57,518 bases of DNA from Bacteroidales bacterium (GTDB taxonomy: Bacteria; Bacteroidota; Bacteroidia; Bacteroidales; UBA932). The stretch lies in assembly GCA_017429205.1 (NCBI GenBank), contig JAFRPH010000019.1, forward strand, positions 1 to 57,518, in the 5' to 3' direction. Below the pieces are notes generated by a model. It ran no database searches. It was given only the letters and a program-made list of their open reading frames with translations, and was not told the DNA's origin. A program made the translations under genes and the position numbers. Positions within the stretch are counted from its first letter, which is position 1, and the number at the start of each line of letters is the position of its first letter. This document shows positions 16,420-23,853 of this stretch, piece by piece.

Positions 16420-17355
16420 ATGTTGAAGACTTATCATCTATGTTATACCTCCCATAAAGAGGTGATGTATCGGAATCTGGAAGATATGAACCGATCTTTC
16501 AATGGCTTATGTTCTGCGTTGAAGAAGACGGGCAGCCGCTGCCTGGCGGAGAACGATATTCCCAACCATCACCACGGTTGCTACGAAACGGAGTGCCCGG
16601 GAGAGTTCATCCAGATCAAGCGACAGGCCTATACCCACTATTTCAACGAAAAGTACGGCCGAAAGGGTCCCTTGGGAGACCCTGACTATTTCGTGATGGA
16701 ACTCGAAGGCTTGCAGCATAAGTTGACTGCCATCTCCTATACCGTCAGGAATACCGTCCATCATGGCATAACCTCCACGCCGTTCGAGTGGCCGTTCTGT
16801 TCGGCCAATGCCTATTTCCGGAAAGAGCTTGGAAAGCTGTATGTGCCGGATTTGCTGTTGACGCCCGCCCAGATCAAGGCGGCCTTGCCTCGCCGGGCGA
16901 GATTCAACCCTGAGTGGAAGATGGGGGTGGAGGGGGTGTTCCTGCGGGAATCGGTCATTGAGACGGAAGTGGTCGAGAATCTGTATGCCACGCCGAAAGC
17001 GTTCAACTACCTGATCACCCGCCTGAGCGGTGAAGATTGGAGTCAGGAGCAGGAGGCCGATAACAACGGCCGCCCGCCCATCACCCTGGAGAGTTTCGAG
17101 GATCTGGTTCTCCAGCGCGCGGCTTCTCGCGAAAAGACAATCGCCGACATGCTCCGCAACGAGAAGAACCGCGGCACCCCGCTGGGATTCAATGACTTGC
17201 AACTCTGTGAGCTGATTGACAATCAATATGTTCCTCGGTATCGGGCACGGTCGGTCTATCATCTGTCTTCCCGCGAGAAAAACAACATCGCCAGCGAACT
17301 CTTTCGCCGCCGCCTGGCCGGCGAGGCGCAGATTCGTCGATGCCTGATTCTTTAA
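16420..17355 (+). CDS. REP-associated tyrosine transposase (RAYT), Y1 HUH family
   Basis: This 311-residue protein has a Y1 single-strand transposase domain at residues 1-135. It opens YHLCYTSHKEVMYRN. The metal-binding HUH motif is His50-His51-His52 in NDIPNHHHGCYE, corresponding to MPNHxH of the family. Then come IKRQAYTHYFNEKYGRKG (family: YtryFNrrygrsG) and ISYTVRNTVHHGIT (family: YIHxNPVraGlv), whose Tyr107 is the likely nucleophile. The C-terminal 170 residues are basic and helical and probably bind the repeat. Such proteins nick and rejoin palindromic single-stranded DNA and are thought to spread REP elements. GC content looks lower than in neighbours, suggesting transfer. Start: ATG at 16420, no clear ribosome-binding site. 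The second half of the Y1 fold is diverged (RNTV for NPV), so activity is unproven. Confidence 0.85.
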   Translation: MLKTYHLCYTSHKEVMYRNLEDMNRSFNGLCSALKKTGSRCLAENDIPNHHHGCYETECPGEFIQIKRQAYTHYFNEKYGRKGPLGDPDYFVMELEGLQHKLTAISYTVRNTVHHGITSTPFEWPFCSANAYFRKELGKLYVPDLLLTPAQIKAALPRRARFNPEWKMGVEGVFLRESVIETEVVENLYATPKAFNYLITRLSGEDWSQEQEADNNGRPPITLESFEDLVLQRAASREKTIADMLRNEKNRGTPLGFNDLQLCELIDNQYVPRYRARSVYHLSSREKNNIASELFRRRLAGEAQIRRCLIL

Positions 17356-17359
17356 ACGA

Positions 17360-17384
17360 GTACGCAGGCCCCATCGGCCTGTAC
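17360..17384. repeat. Hairpin GTACGCAGGCC / GGCCTGTAC next to R4
   Basis: AGGCC-CCATC-GGCCT forms a perfect 5-bp stem flanked by GTAC on both sides, fused to the left end of palindrome R4. It starts 5 bases after the RAYT stop and could act as a terminator-like or recognition hairpin. Confidence 0.55.
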
Positions 17385-17400
17385 GCTGCCGCGGTGTACA
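17380..17400 (+). repeat. RAYT palindrome R4
   Basis: Same ends as R1 (TGTACGCTG...GGTGTACA, 21 bases) with a CCG loop. The stem has two G-T pairs. Confidence 0.8.
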
Positions 17401-17428
17401 GAAATAAGGTGATTAGTGCTCGCTTTGA

Positions 17429-17440
17429 TGTACGCTGCTC
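17429..17440 (+). repeat. RAYT palindrome R5, half unit
   Basis: TGTACGCTGCTC without the closing GTGTACA arm. It is the exact reverse complement of 17522-17533, so R5 and R6 make a second inverted pair. Confidence 0.65.
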
Positions 17441-17512
17441 AAAGAAAAAGAGTGAAAACGGGGGCGTGTTTGAATGAGTGTGCAGTAAAATTACGCTTTA
17501 GTGCTGTTTTGC

Positions 17513-17533
17513 TGTACACAGGAGCAGCGTACA
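17513..17533 (-). repeat. RAYT palindrome R6
   Basis: The reverse strand reads TGTACGCTG...GTGTACA over 21 bases and differs from R1 at one loop base. It marks the right end of the REPtron. Confidence 0.8.
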
Positions 17534-17656
17534 GTAGCATACAGTCTGTTGACGAGAAGGGTAATAGCACTAAGGGGAGGTGTAAGGGCGGGAATAAAGG
17601 ATAAGAGTTATGGGGAAGGGACGAGGTAGGAGGGTGAAGGACAAAGGGAAAAGGGT

Positions 17657-17721
17657 GAAGAAGGAGGATGAAGAAGGTGGATGAAGAAGGAGGGTGAAGA
17701 AGGAGGATGAAGAAGGAGGGT
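17657..17721 (+). repeat. Five-copy 13-nt purine tandem repeat
   Basis: GAAGAAGGRGGRT occurs in five head-to-tail copies (17657, 17670, 17683, 17696, 17709), differing only at two or three positions. The strand is almost all purine except the final T of each unit. Confidence 0.9.
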
Positions 17722-17782
17722 AGGGTCAAACGCTGGCGGCAAAGGAAGGAAAAGCATGCGGATACGGGGTCGTCATCAAGAA

Positions 17783-17803
17783 ACTCCGAAAAAAATACGG
17801 AAT
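17783..17803. promoter_or_regulatory. Candidate BlaI operator 1 (weaker)
   Basis: ACTCCG and CGGAAT half sites are separated by an A-rich spacer, resembling the stronger operator centred 21 bases downstream, that is, about two helical turns away. Confidence 0.45.
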
Positions 17804-17824
17804 ACTCCTAAAAAAATTAGGAGT
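17804..17824. promoter_or_regulatory. Candidate BlaI operator 2 (perfect palindrome)
   Basis: ACTCCTAA (17804-17811) and TTAGGAGT (17817-17824) are perfect inverted 8-mers around AAAAA. The site ends 15 bases before the minus-7 element of blaI, over the expected minus-33 region, as expected for autorepression. A terminator reading is possible because T-rich DNA follows, but no gene lies just upstream to need one. Confidence 0.55.
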
Positions 17825-17839
17825 TTGGATTTTTTTGTC

Positions 17840-17847
17840 TATTTTTG
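17840..17847 (+). promoter_or_regulatory. Minus-7 element TATTTTTG for blaI
   Basis: Exact TAnnTTTG match ending 4 bases before the ATG, so the transcript is probably leaderless. Confidence 0.65.
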
Positions 17848-17851
17848 CACC

Positions 17852-18217
17852 ATGAGACAGAAATTGACAGCCAAGGAGGAGCAGCTGATGACCCTTTTCT
17901 GGGAGCATGGCGACCTCTTCATCCGCGACCTGGTGGCGCTGCTGCCGGAGCCGCGGCCCCATTACAACACCGTGGCCACCCTCGTGAAGTTCCTGGAAGA
18001 GAAGGGTTTCCTGGAGCGTGAGCCGATGGCGAACACCTTCCGCTATCACGTGAAGGTCACCGAGAAGCAGTACCGCGGGGAGACCGTGGGCGAGATGGTG
18101 GCCCAGTATTATAACAATTCCTACGCGAGCCTGGTCTCGCAGTTCGTGGAGGAGGACCGGATGGACCTCCAGGAGCTGAAGGACTTGATCGCGCGGATCG
18201 AAAGCGCCCGGAAATGA
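17852..18217 (+). CDS. BlaI/MecI/CopY-family transcriptional repressor
   Basis: This is a 121-residue winged-helix protein. MRQKLTAKEEQLMTLFWEHGDLFIRDLVALL is followed by the recognition helix HYNTVATLVKFLEEKGFLERE, and the C-terminal half is the usual dimerisation helices. In this family the repressor is cleaved when a partner M56 membrane protease senses its signal. The partner gene starts within the stop codon (ATGA overlap at 18214), and a palindrome at 17804-17824 is the likely autoregulatory operator. The open frame reaches further upstream to 17756 but would run through the operator, so the ATG at 17852 is chosen. Confidence 0.93.
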   Translation: MRQKLTAKEEQLMTLFWEHGDLFIRDLVALLPEPRPHYNTVATLVKFLEEKGFLEREPMANTFRYHVKVTEKQYRGETVGEMVAQYYNNSYASLVSQFVEEDRMDLQELKDLIARIESARK

Positions 18218-19701
18218 CCCCGTTCCTCCTTTATATCGGCCGAAGCAGCCTGTACCTGGCCTTGTTCTACGCATTCTTCCTGCTGGTGATGCGCAGGACG
18301 ACCTTCTTCCGCTTGAACCGCATCCTGCTGCTGGTGGGCACCGTGGCGTGCTTCCTGCTGCCGTTGCTGCGGCTCCGGACGGTGGAAGTTCCGTTGCTGA
18401 TGGTCGGGTCGCTGACCGAGGCGGCTTCCGAGCCCGCCCTGACGGCCGGCCCGTCCGCCTCCTCCCCTTTCCCCTACCTGGAACTCCTCTACATCCTCGG
18501 CTTCCTCGCCGTACTGGCCTGGACCGCCGTGGCGATGGTCCGAATGTATCGGACCATCCGGAAAGGTGCCACCACACGCCTGGAGGACGGCACCCGGCTC
18601 GTATTGACCGAGGCCGATGTCCCCTCCTTCAGTTGGGGCCGGACCATCGTCATGAGCCGGAAGGATGCGGAAGTGAATCCGGTGATCCGCCTCCACGAGG
18701 AGGCTCATATCCGCAAGGCCCATACCCTGGATATCCTCCTGTTTACGGCCGTCACGCTGGTCCATTGGTTCAATCCCCTCGTCTGGATCACCCTCAGCGA
18801 ACTCAAGCTCCTGCACGAGTACGAGGCCGATGACGCCGTTCTCAACCATGGCATCGATGCTACCCAATATCAACTTCTTCTGGTGCGGAAAGCCGTCGGG
18901 GACAAGCGCTTCACCCTGGCGAACGGCTTCCAGCACGCCAAACTCAAAAACCGAATCGACATGATGCTCCAAGCCCCCTCCTCCGGGTGGAAACGCCTCT
19001 CCTGGCTCGCCATCCTCCCCTTCCTCGCCGGGACCATGTTCCTGTGCAATCCCGTCCGCGCCAAGGTCGTCTCCGCCGACCAGCCCGAGACGGTCCTCTC
19101 CGAAACGGCTCTCACCACCCTCCCCGACACGACCAAGGTGATTCCTTTTGCGACCGTCGAGGTAAAGCCGATGTTCAACGGCGGCGACGCCATCGAATTC
19201 TCCAAATGGGTCAATGAGAACCTCAAGTACCCGCAGGCCGCCAAAGACGCGGGCGTTCAGGGGCGCGTGACGTTGCAATTCACCGTCTATCCCGATGGCT
19301 CTGTCCGCGACACAAAAGTCCTCCGCGGCGTAAACCCTGACCTGGACGCCGAGGCGCTCCGCGTCGTCTCCGCCTCCCCGAACTGGACGCCCGGCTATGT
19401 AAAGGGCGAACCCGTCAAGGTCACCTACACCTTCCCGGTCATCTTTAAGCTGAGCGGCGAAAAGACCGAGCCGAAAACCGCGTCCATCCACGTGACGGGC
19501 GAGGCCAATGAAGTCTTTATCCGGGGCGCCCTGGCAGATTCCGTACTCTTCGTTCTGGACGGAAAACCCGTCAACCGGAAAGACGTCAACCTGGAGACCA
19601 TAGAGTCCATCCAAGTCCTGAAAGACGAAAAGGCCATCGAGAAATATGGCGAGAAAGCACGCTACGGAGTCGTAGAGTTCACTTCCAAGAAACAACAATG
19701 A
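18214..19701 (+). CDS. M56 (BlaR1-like) membrane metallopeptidase fused to a TonB C-terminal domain
   Basis: This 495-residue protein has N-terminal membrane segments (YIGRSSLYLALFYAFFLLVM, then ILLLVGTVACFLLPLL and YLELLYILGFLAVLAW). The zinc site HEEAH is at residues 161-165, with the downstream helix LKLLHEYEADDAVL supplying further ligands. Another membrane segment lies near residue 270 (LSWLAILPFLAGTMFLC). Residues about 310-405 form a TonB C-terminal domain (GGDAIEFSKWVNENLKYPQ ... GRVTLQFTVYPDGSV). The last 60 residues (VLFVLDGKPV ... IESIQVLKDEKAIEKYG) resemble a TonB-receptor plug fragment. Likely role: signal-dependent cleavage of the BlaI partner and contact with an outer-membrane receptor, here possibly the one at 20907. 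Confidence 0.9.
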   Translation: MTPFLLYIGRSSLYLALFYAFFLLVMRRTTFFRLNRILLLVGTVACFLLPLLRLRTVEVPLLMVGSLTEAASEPALTAGPSASSPFPYLELLYILGFLAVLAWTAVAMVRMYRTIRKGATTRLEDGTRLVLTEADVPSFSWGRTIVMSRKDAEVNPVIRLHEEAHIRKAHTLDILLFTAVTLVHWFNPLVWITLSELKLLHEYEADDAVLNHGIDATQYQLLLVRKAVGDKRFTLANGFQHAKLKNRIDMMLQAPSSGWKRLSWLAILPFLAGTMFLCNPVRAKVVSADQPETVLSETALTTLPDTTKVIPFATVEVKPMFNGGDAIEFSKWVNENLKYPQAAKDAGVQGRVTLQFTVYPDGSVRDTKVLRGVNPDLDAEALRVVSASPNWTPGYVKGEPVKVTYTFPVIFKLSGEKTEPKTASIHVTGEANEVFIRGALADSVLFVLDGKPVNRKDVNLETIESIQVLKDEKAIEKYGEKARYGVVEFTSKKQQ

Positions 19702-20876
19702 AACGCCACCTGCTGACAGCCGCCCTGCTGGTCTGCGCCGCGTTCCTGCAGGCGCAGACCACGCACCGCGACTCCGTGCTGGCCGAGGCGCGGTATCTCA
19801 AGAGCATCTACCGGACGGACGATGCGATCGAGAAACTGTCGGCCTTGGTGCAGCCAGGCGCGATGGACGAGGGTTTGCTGGCCGAGCTGGCGGACTGCCA
19901 TTTCCAGAGCGGAGCCTACGAGGATGCCGCCGGGACCTATTTCCTTCTGTCGTCCAAGTCTCCGGACAACATTCTCTACCACATCCGCCTGATGCAGGCC
20001 TATTCCCGGCTGAAGGCCTATTCCCAGAGCATCCAGGCGGGGCGGGCGGTCCTGCAGCGGGATTCCATCCCGGCGGTCCTGAGCGTCGTGGGGGACTCCT
20101 TCCGGCAGCTGGAACAGGCCGATTCGGCCCTCTGGTACTACCGCCGTTCCCTGGCCTTGAAGCCGAGGAATGAAACCGTCCTGTCCAAGGCCGTGGGCAT
20201 CCTCATCGACAAGGAAAAGTACGACGAGGCAATCGCCCAAAGCGAGCCCTTCCTGGCGGAAGATCCTGACAATGTGACGATTGCGCCGCTGAAAGGCTTG
20301 GCACTTTACCGGAAGGGCGATTACGAGGGCGCCAGCAAGATCTTCCAACGGCAGGAAGACATCGGCAACGACTCATATCCCATCCATTACTATCTGGGGC
20401 AGAGCTATTGGCATACTCTGGTAATCTATCGGGCGGAGCAGGAACTCCAGAAAGCCTGGCAGATCGACTCCAGCGACGTGAACCTGGCCTACTCCATCGC
20501 CGCCGTGAAAAAGGAGGCGATGCGCCCGTTCGACCGGGAAGTCAAGCCCTGGCTGGACAAGGCCCTGGAGATGCTGGAACCGGATCCGGCGGTAATGTCC
20601 CGCATCCACCAGCAATACGCCCTGGGCTATTACGGCCGGGAGGACGCCTGGGACCTGGCCATCGCCCATTACAAGGAGGCCTACCGCTACAACCCCAAGC
20701 TCATATCGGCCCTTTCCACCATCGCCTACTGCTACCAGCAGAAAAAAGAATACAAGGCGGCCATCGAATGGTACGAAAAGTACCTGAAAGTCGCCCGGCC
20801 CGGCTCCCGGGGCTACGAGTTCGCCGCCGACAACCTGAAGTACATCCGGGCCGAAAAATTCATGGAAGAGCCCTGA
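19698..20876 (+). CDS. Secreted TPR-repeat protein of the BlaI/M56 operon
   Basis: This 392-residue protein has a signal peptide ending FLQAQ near residue 20 and about eight TPR-like helical pairs, for example ELADCHFQSGAYEDAAGTYFLLSSKSPD near residue 58 and TIAYCYQQKKEYKAAIEWYEKYLKVARP near residue 343. It starts in an ATGA overlap with the M56 gene, so synthesis is coupled. It could act as a periplasmic adaptor between the M56/TonB protein and the outer-membrane receptor that follows. That role is inferred from position only. Confidence 0.82.
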   Translation: MKRHLLTAALLVCAAFLQAQTTHRDSVLAEARYLKSIYRTDDAIEKLSALVQPGAMDEGLLAELADCHFQSGAYEDAAGTYFLLSSKSPDNILYHIRLMQAYSRLKAYSQSIQAGRAVLQRDSIPAVLSVVGDSFRQLEQADSALWYYRRSLALKPRNETVLSKAVGILIDKEKYDEAIAQSEPFLAEDPDNVTIAPLKGLALYRKGDYEGASKIFQRQEDIGNDSYPIHYYLGQSYWHTLVIYRAEQELQKAWQIDSSDVNLAYSIAAVKKEAMRPFDREVKPWLDKALEMLEPDPAVMSRIHQQYALGYYGREDAWDLAIAHYKEAYRYNPKLISALSTIAYCYQQKKEYKAAIEWYEKYLKVARPGSRGYEFAADNLKYIRAEKFMEEP

Positions 20877-20906
20877 GGCTCAATTCTTGTAGCGAAATCC
20901 GCCACT

Positions 20907-23798
20907 ATGAAGAAGGTTATCTCCACGCTGTTCTTGTGCCTATTCGTGTGCCTTGGCGCACGGGCGCAGGTGTTTATCCTCAATGACAACATTTTCCAGG
21001 GCCGGATGAGCGACATCAAGGCCACCGTGCTGGATTCGCTCACCAACGAGCCTGTCGCATTCGCGTCCGTGTATGTCATTCCGGCCAAGGACACGACCAT
21101 CACCAATTTCACCCTGACGGACACCCTGGGCGTAGCCACGCTGGAGGAAGTCCCCTATGGGAACTATGTCTTCCACGTGGAGATGATGGGGTACAAACCT
21201 TTCGTGAAGGAAAGGTACTTCCGCAACGAGGAAGTGGACATGGGCACCATCCGGATGCAGGTCGACGAGCACTTCCTGCAGGCGGCCACGGTCACGGACG
21301 TGGGCAACCCGATCGTCGTCAAGAAGGACACGGTCGAGTTCAACGCCTCCTCCTTCCGGGTCGGGGCCAATGCGATGCTGAAGGACCTGCTGAAGCGGAT
21401 GCCGGGCATGGAAATCACCGAGGACGGCAAGGTCAAGTTCAACGGCGAGGAGATCGACAAGCTCACCGTGGGCGGCCGCACCTTCTTCTTCAACGACCAG
21501 AGCACGGCCCTGAACAACCTGCCGGCGGCCGTCGTGGACAAGGTCCGCGTGATCGACCGGGAAAGCGAGCAGACGCGCGCTTCCGGCCTCCAGGACGGCA
21601 ACCGGGAAAAGGTGCTGGACGTCGGCCTGAAGAAAGAATACGAGAAGGGCTGGTTCGGCAATGTGGGCCTCAAGGGCGGTACGACGGCCGGTTCTCCGGA
21701 GGGCGAAGACCCGCTCCGGGACAACCGCGGCTTCCTGTACAACGCCAACGCCCTGGTATCGGCCTATTCCGAGAAGGACCAGGTGACGGTGATTGGTAAC
21801 ACGCAGAATATCAGCGACTCCGACATTGTCGTGATGGTCATGCGAGGGGATGACGACGACGTGCTCTCTTCTCTGGACCAGGGCCTCGTCACCGCCGCGC
21901 AGCTGGGCGTGAATGCCAATACCACCCGCATCAAGGATGTGGAAACCACGGTCAGCGTCAATTACAAATACACCGACTCGGATACCGGCACCCGCGCCGA
22001 CCGGACTACCTACCAGCAGGAGGGAAACCTGGCCTCCAGAACGGAGAACACGGGAAAACAATATGCCAATTCCGTGAACGCCGACGTCGAGTTCCAGAAA
22101 GAAACGGGGAAGGTCTGGTTCCATGTCCGCCCGGGATTCCGATATGGGCGGACCAACTCGTTCGGCGGCAGTTCCTCGGAAACCCGCCGGGGAGAGAACC
22201 TGATGAACCGCTCCGAAAACACGACCCGGAGCCTGTCGGATTCCAAGGATGCGGAGGTGGACGCGGATCTTACCTTCCGGGAAGTGGGCGGAAAGACGGG
22301 GCGGACCATCGGCCTGAGCGGGGGCACCTCCTATGAGAAAACCGGAGGGGAGAGCGCGGAAAACACCATCCTGACCCTGTCGGGCGTCCAGGATGTCCGC
22401 TCCATGACCTACCAGTCCGACGGGAAATCTTCCACGCTGAACGGCCGAATCCAATATACGGAGCCGCTCGGCAAGAAATGGACGCTGTCCACCTCGGCGA
22501 ATTACACCTGGTCCCGGCGGGACCGGGTGCGGGACGCCTTCGATTCGGCAGGACGGAATGACTATTACTCGTCAATCAGCAAGTCCGACTACCTGAGACA
22601 GCAATATGACGTCACGGCCCAGTACAAGTTCGGGACGGGCAGCTGGATCACGGTCGGCGCCCGCGCGATCGGCACCCTGAACGAAACCTTCTCCAAGAGT
22701 TATGGAATCGAGGAAACCACCGGCAAGGACCTGTGGTCCTGGTATGTGGCCCCGTCTCTCAATTTCCAGTACAACAAAGGAATCAACCGGCTGATCGTCA
22801 GTTCCTCCGCTTTCAGCCAGCGGCCTTCCGCGGACCGGATGCTGCCCGTGCTGAACATCGCGAACCCGTCCCGGCTGACCCTCGGCAACGTGTATCTGAA
22901 GCCTTATTCCTACAACTATTTCTCAGCGAACTGGACGCGGAACAACCGGGAGAAATTCTCCAACTTGATGGCCTATTTCAGCGGGCAGGTGAATGCGAAG
23001 CCGATTACCCAGGCGCAATGGTACGACGCGGGCGGAATCCTGTATTCCATTCCCGTCAACGCCCGGAAACCGAGCCTGTCGTTCTCCGGCTTCGTGAACT
23101 ACAACACGCCGCTGGACGCGAAGAAAAACTGGTTCCTGACGATCAGCGGATCGATCAGCTACAATATTTCCCTCAGCTACCAGACCCGGAAGTCGCTTCC
23201 GGGGCTGGACAAGGACCATTTCGACTATTCGGCCTTCTTGGATGATTTCTGGGGAGACGCGGAAGGCAGCCGGTTCTACAGCGGCGCAAGCGGCTTCGAA
23301 GAGAGCCGTACGCGCACATTCTCGCCGTATGCCACGATGACCATCCGGTACAACCAGGAACGCTGGTCCTTCTCCGCAAACGCCGGCGTGAATGGCCGGA
23401 TCGCCCGCTATTCGCTGGATCCGAGCGTCAATATGAACACGCTGGACACCCGCTTCGGGGGAGAGGTTTCCTATACGACCAAGCACGAGTTCGAGATCGA
23501 AACCGACCTGGACTACGTCTTCTACAAAGGCTATGCGGCGGGCTACGGCCTCCCGGAATGGCAGTGGAACGCCGAAATCACCAAGAGCATCGGCGCCTTC
23601 AACCTGAGCCTCAGCGTCCATGACATCCTGAACCAGACCCGCAACCTCACCCACACGGTGACCGCCAACTACGAGGAGGATTCCTACCGCCTCGTGATGG
23701 GCCGATACGTCTTGTTCGGTGTCAAGTGGAACTTCGGCAAGATGAACGCCGGCCACAGCGCCCGCGCGCAGCAGGCTGCCATGAACATGGTCTTCTAG
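20907..23798 (+). CDS. Large outer-membrane beta-barrel receptor with carboxypeptidase-regulatory-like N-domain
   Basis: This 963-residue protein has a signal peptide ending GARAQ near residue 21. A carboxypeptidase-regulatory-like beta-sandwich follows (IKATVLDSLTNEPVAFASVYV ... YGNYVFHVEMMGYKP), then a plug-like region (FNASSFRVGANAMLKDLLKRMPGMEI ... DKLTVGGRTFFFND). The rest is a roughly 700-residue barrel rich in aromatic alternating strands, of the OMP_b-brl type found in Bacteroidota. It lacks a typical SusC TonB-box region and has no SusD partner, so it is not a standard Sus pair. Sitting 30 bases after the TPR gene, it probably belongs to the BlaI/M56 operon. The ligand is unknown. 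Confidence 0.85.
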   Translation: MKKVISTLFLCLFVCLGARAQVFILNDNIFQGRMSDIKATVLDSLTNEPVAFASVYVIPAKDTTITNFTLTDTLGVATLEEVPYGNYVFHVEMMGYKPFVKERYFRNEEVDMGTIRMQVDEHFLQAATVTDVGNPIVVKKDTVEFNASSFRVGANAMLKDLLKRMPGMEITEDGKVKFNGEEIDKLTVGGRTFFFNDQSTALNNLPAAVVDKVRVIDRESEQTRASGLQDGNREKVLDVGLKKEYEKGWFGNVGLKGGTTAGSPEGEDPLRDNRGFLYNANALVSAYSEKDQVTVIGNTQNISDSDIVVMVMRGDDDDVLSSLDQGLVTAAQLGVNANTTRIKDVETTVSVNYKYTDSDTGTRADRTTYQQEGNLASRTENTGKQYANSVNADVEFQKETGKVWFHVRPGFRYGRTNSFGGSSSETRRGENLMNRSENTTRSLSDSKDAEVDADLTFREVGGKTGRTIGLSGGTSYEKTGGESAENTILTLSGVQDVRSMTYQSDGKSSTLNGRIQYTEPLGKKWTLSTSANYTWSRRDRVRDAFDSAGRNDYYSSISKSDYLRQQYDVTAQYKFGTGSWITVGARAIGTLNETFSKSYGIEETTGKDLWSWYVAPSLNFQYNKGINRLIVSSSAFSQRPSADRMLPVLNIANPSRLTLGNVYLKPYSYNYFSANWTRNNREKFSNLMAYFSGQVNAKPITQAQWYDAGGILYSIPVNARKPSLSFSGFVNYNTPLDAKKNWFLTISGSISYNISLSYQTRKSLPGLDKDHFDYSAFLDDFWGDAEGSRFYSGASGFEESRTRTFSPYATMTIRYNQERWSFSANAGVNGRIARYSLDPSVNMNTLDTRFGGEVSYTTKHEFEIETDLDYVFYKGYAAGYGLPEWQWNAEITKSIGAFNLSLSVHDILNQTRNLTHTVTANYEEDSYRLVMGRYVLFGVKWNFGKMNAGHSARAQQAAMNMVF

Positions 23799-23828
23799 GC
23801 GGGCGTTCCAAGAGCCGTAAATTATTCG

Positions 23829-23853
23829 TAACTTCGCACCAAATGATGCGAAG
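23829..23853 (+). promoter_or_regulatory. Promoter-like TAACTTCG followed by a start-proximal hairpin
   Basis: TAACTTCG (23829-23836) differs by one base from TAnnTTTG. It overlaps a perfect inverted repeat, CTTCGCA (23833-23839) against TGCGAAG (23847-23853), that ends exactly at the ATG of the nuclease gene. Confidence 0.5.

Larger units (their letters stand above)
16212..17533 (+). mobile_element. REPtron: RAYT gene flanked by inverted palindromic repeats
   Basis: One HUH/Y1 transposase gene (16420-17355) lies between two groups of 21-base palindromes of the form TGTACGCTG, three loop bases, then CxGTGTACA. Upstream are 16212-16232 and its exact reverse complement 16345-16365. Downstream are 17380-17400, a half unit at 17429-17440 and an inverted copy at 17513-17533. 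This matches the REP/BIME-RAYT layout described for Gammaproteobacteria. No copy of the palindrome was noticed elsewhere in the window. Confidence 0.8.
17534..17851. other. Non-coding stretch between REPtron and blaI
   Basis: It holds a nearly pure purine tract (about 17565-17725) with a 13-nt tandem repeat, then the blaI operator and promoter region. Open frames across it (for example 17439-17729 minus) are low-complexity artefacts. Confidence 0.7.

Noticed and set aside
16211..16426. 71-codon plus-strand frame before the RAYT
   Set aside because: It consists of REP palindromes R1-R3 read through; no independent support.
16212..17533. Possible CRISPR array
   Set aside because: Repeats are few, palindromic, in both orientations and irregularly spaced around a transposase gene; no cas genes are present.
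17439..17729. Leu/Pro/Phe-rich minus-strand open frame of 96 codons
   Set aside because: It is the translation of the 13-nt purine tandem repeat and a palindrome, so low-complexity artefact rather than a membrane peptide.
20907..23798. SusC of a polysaccharide utilisation locus
   Set aside because: No SusD neighbour, and the barrel is of the shorter OMP_b-brl style; the context is a BlaI/M56 operon.
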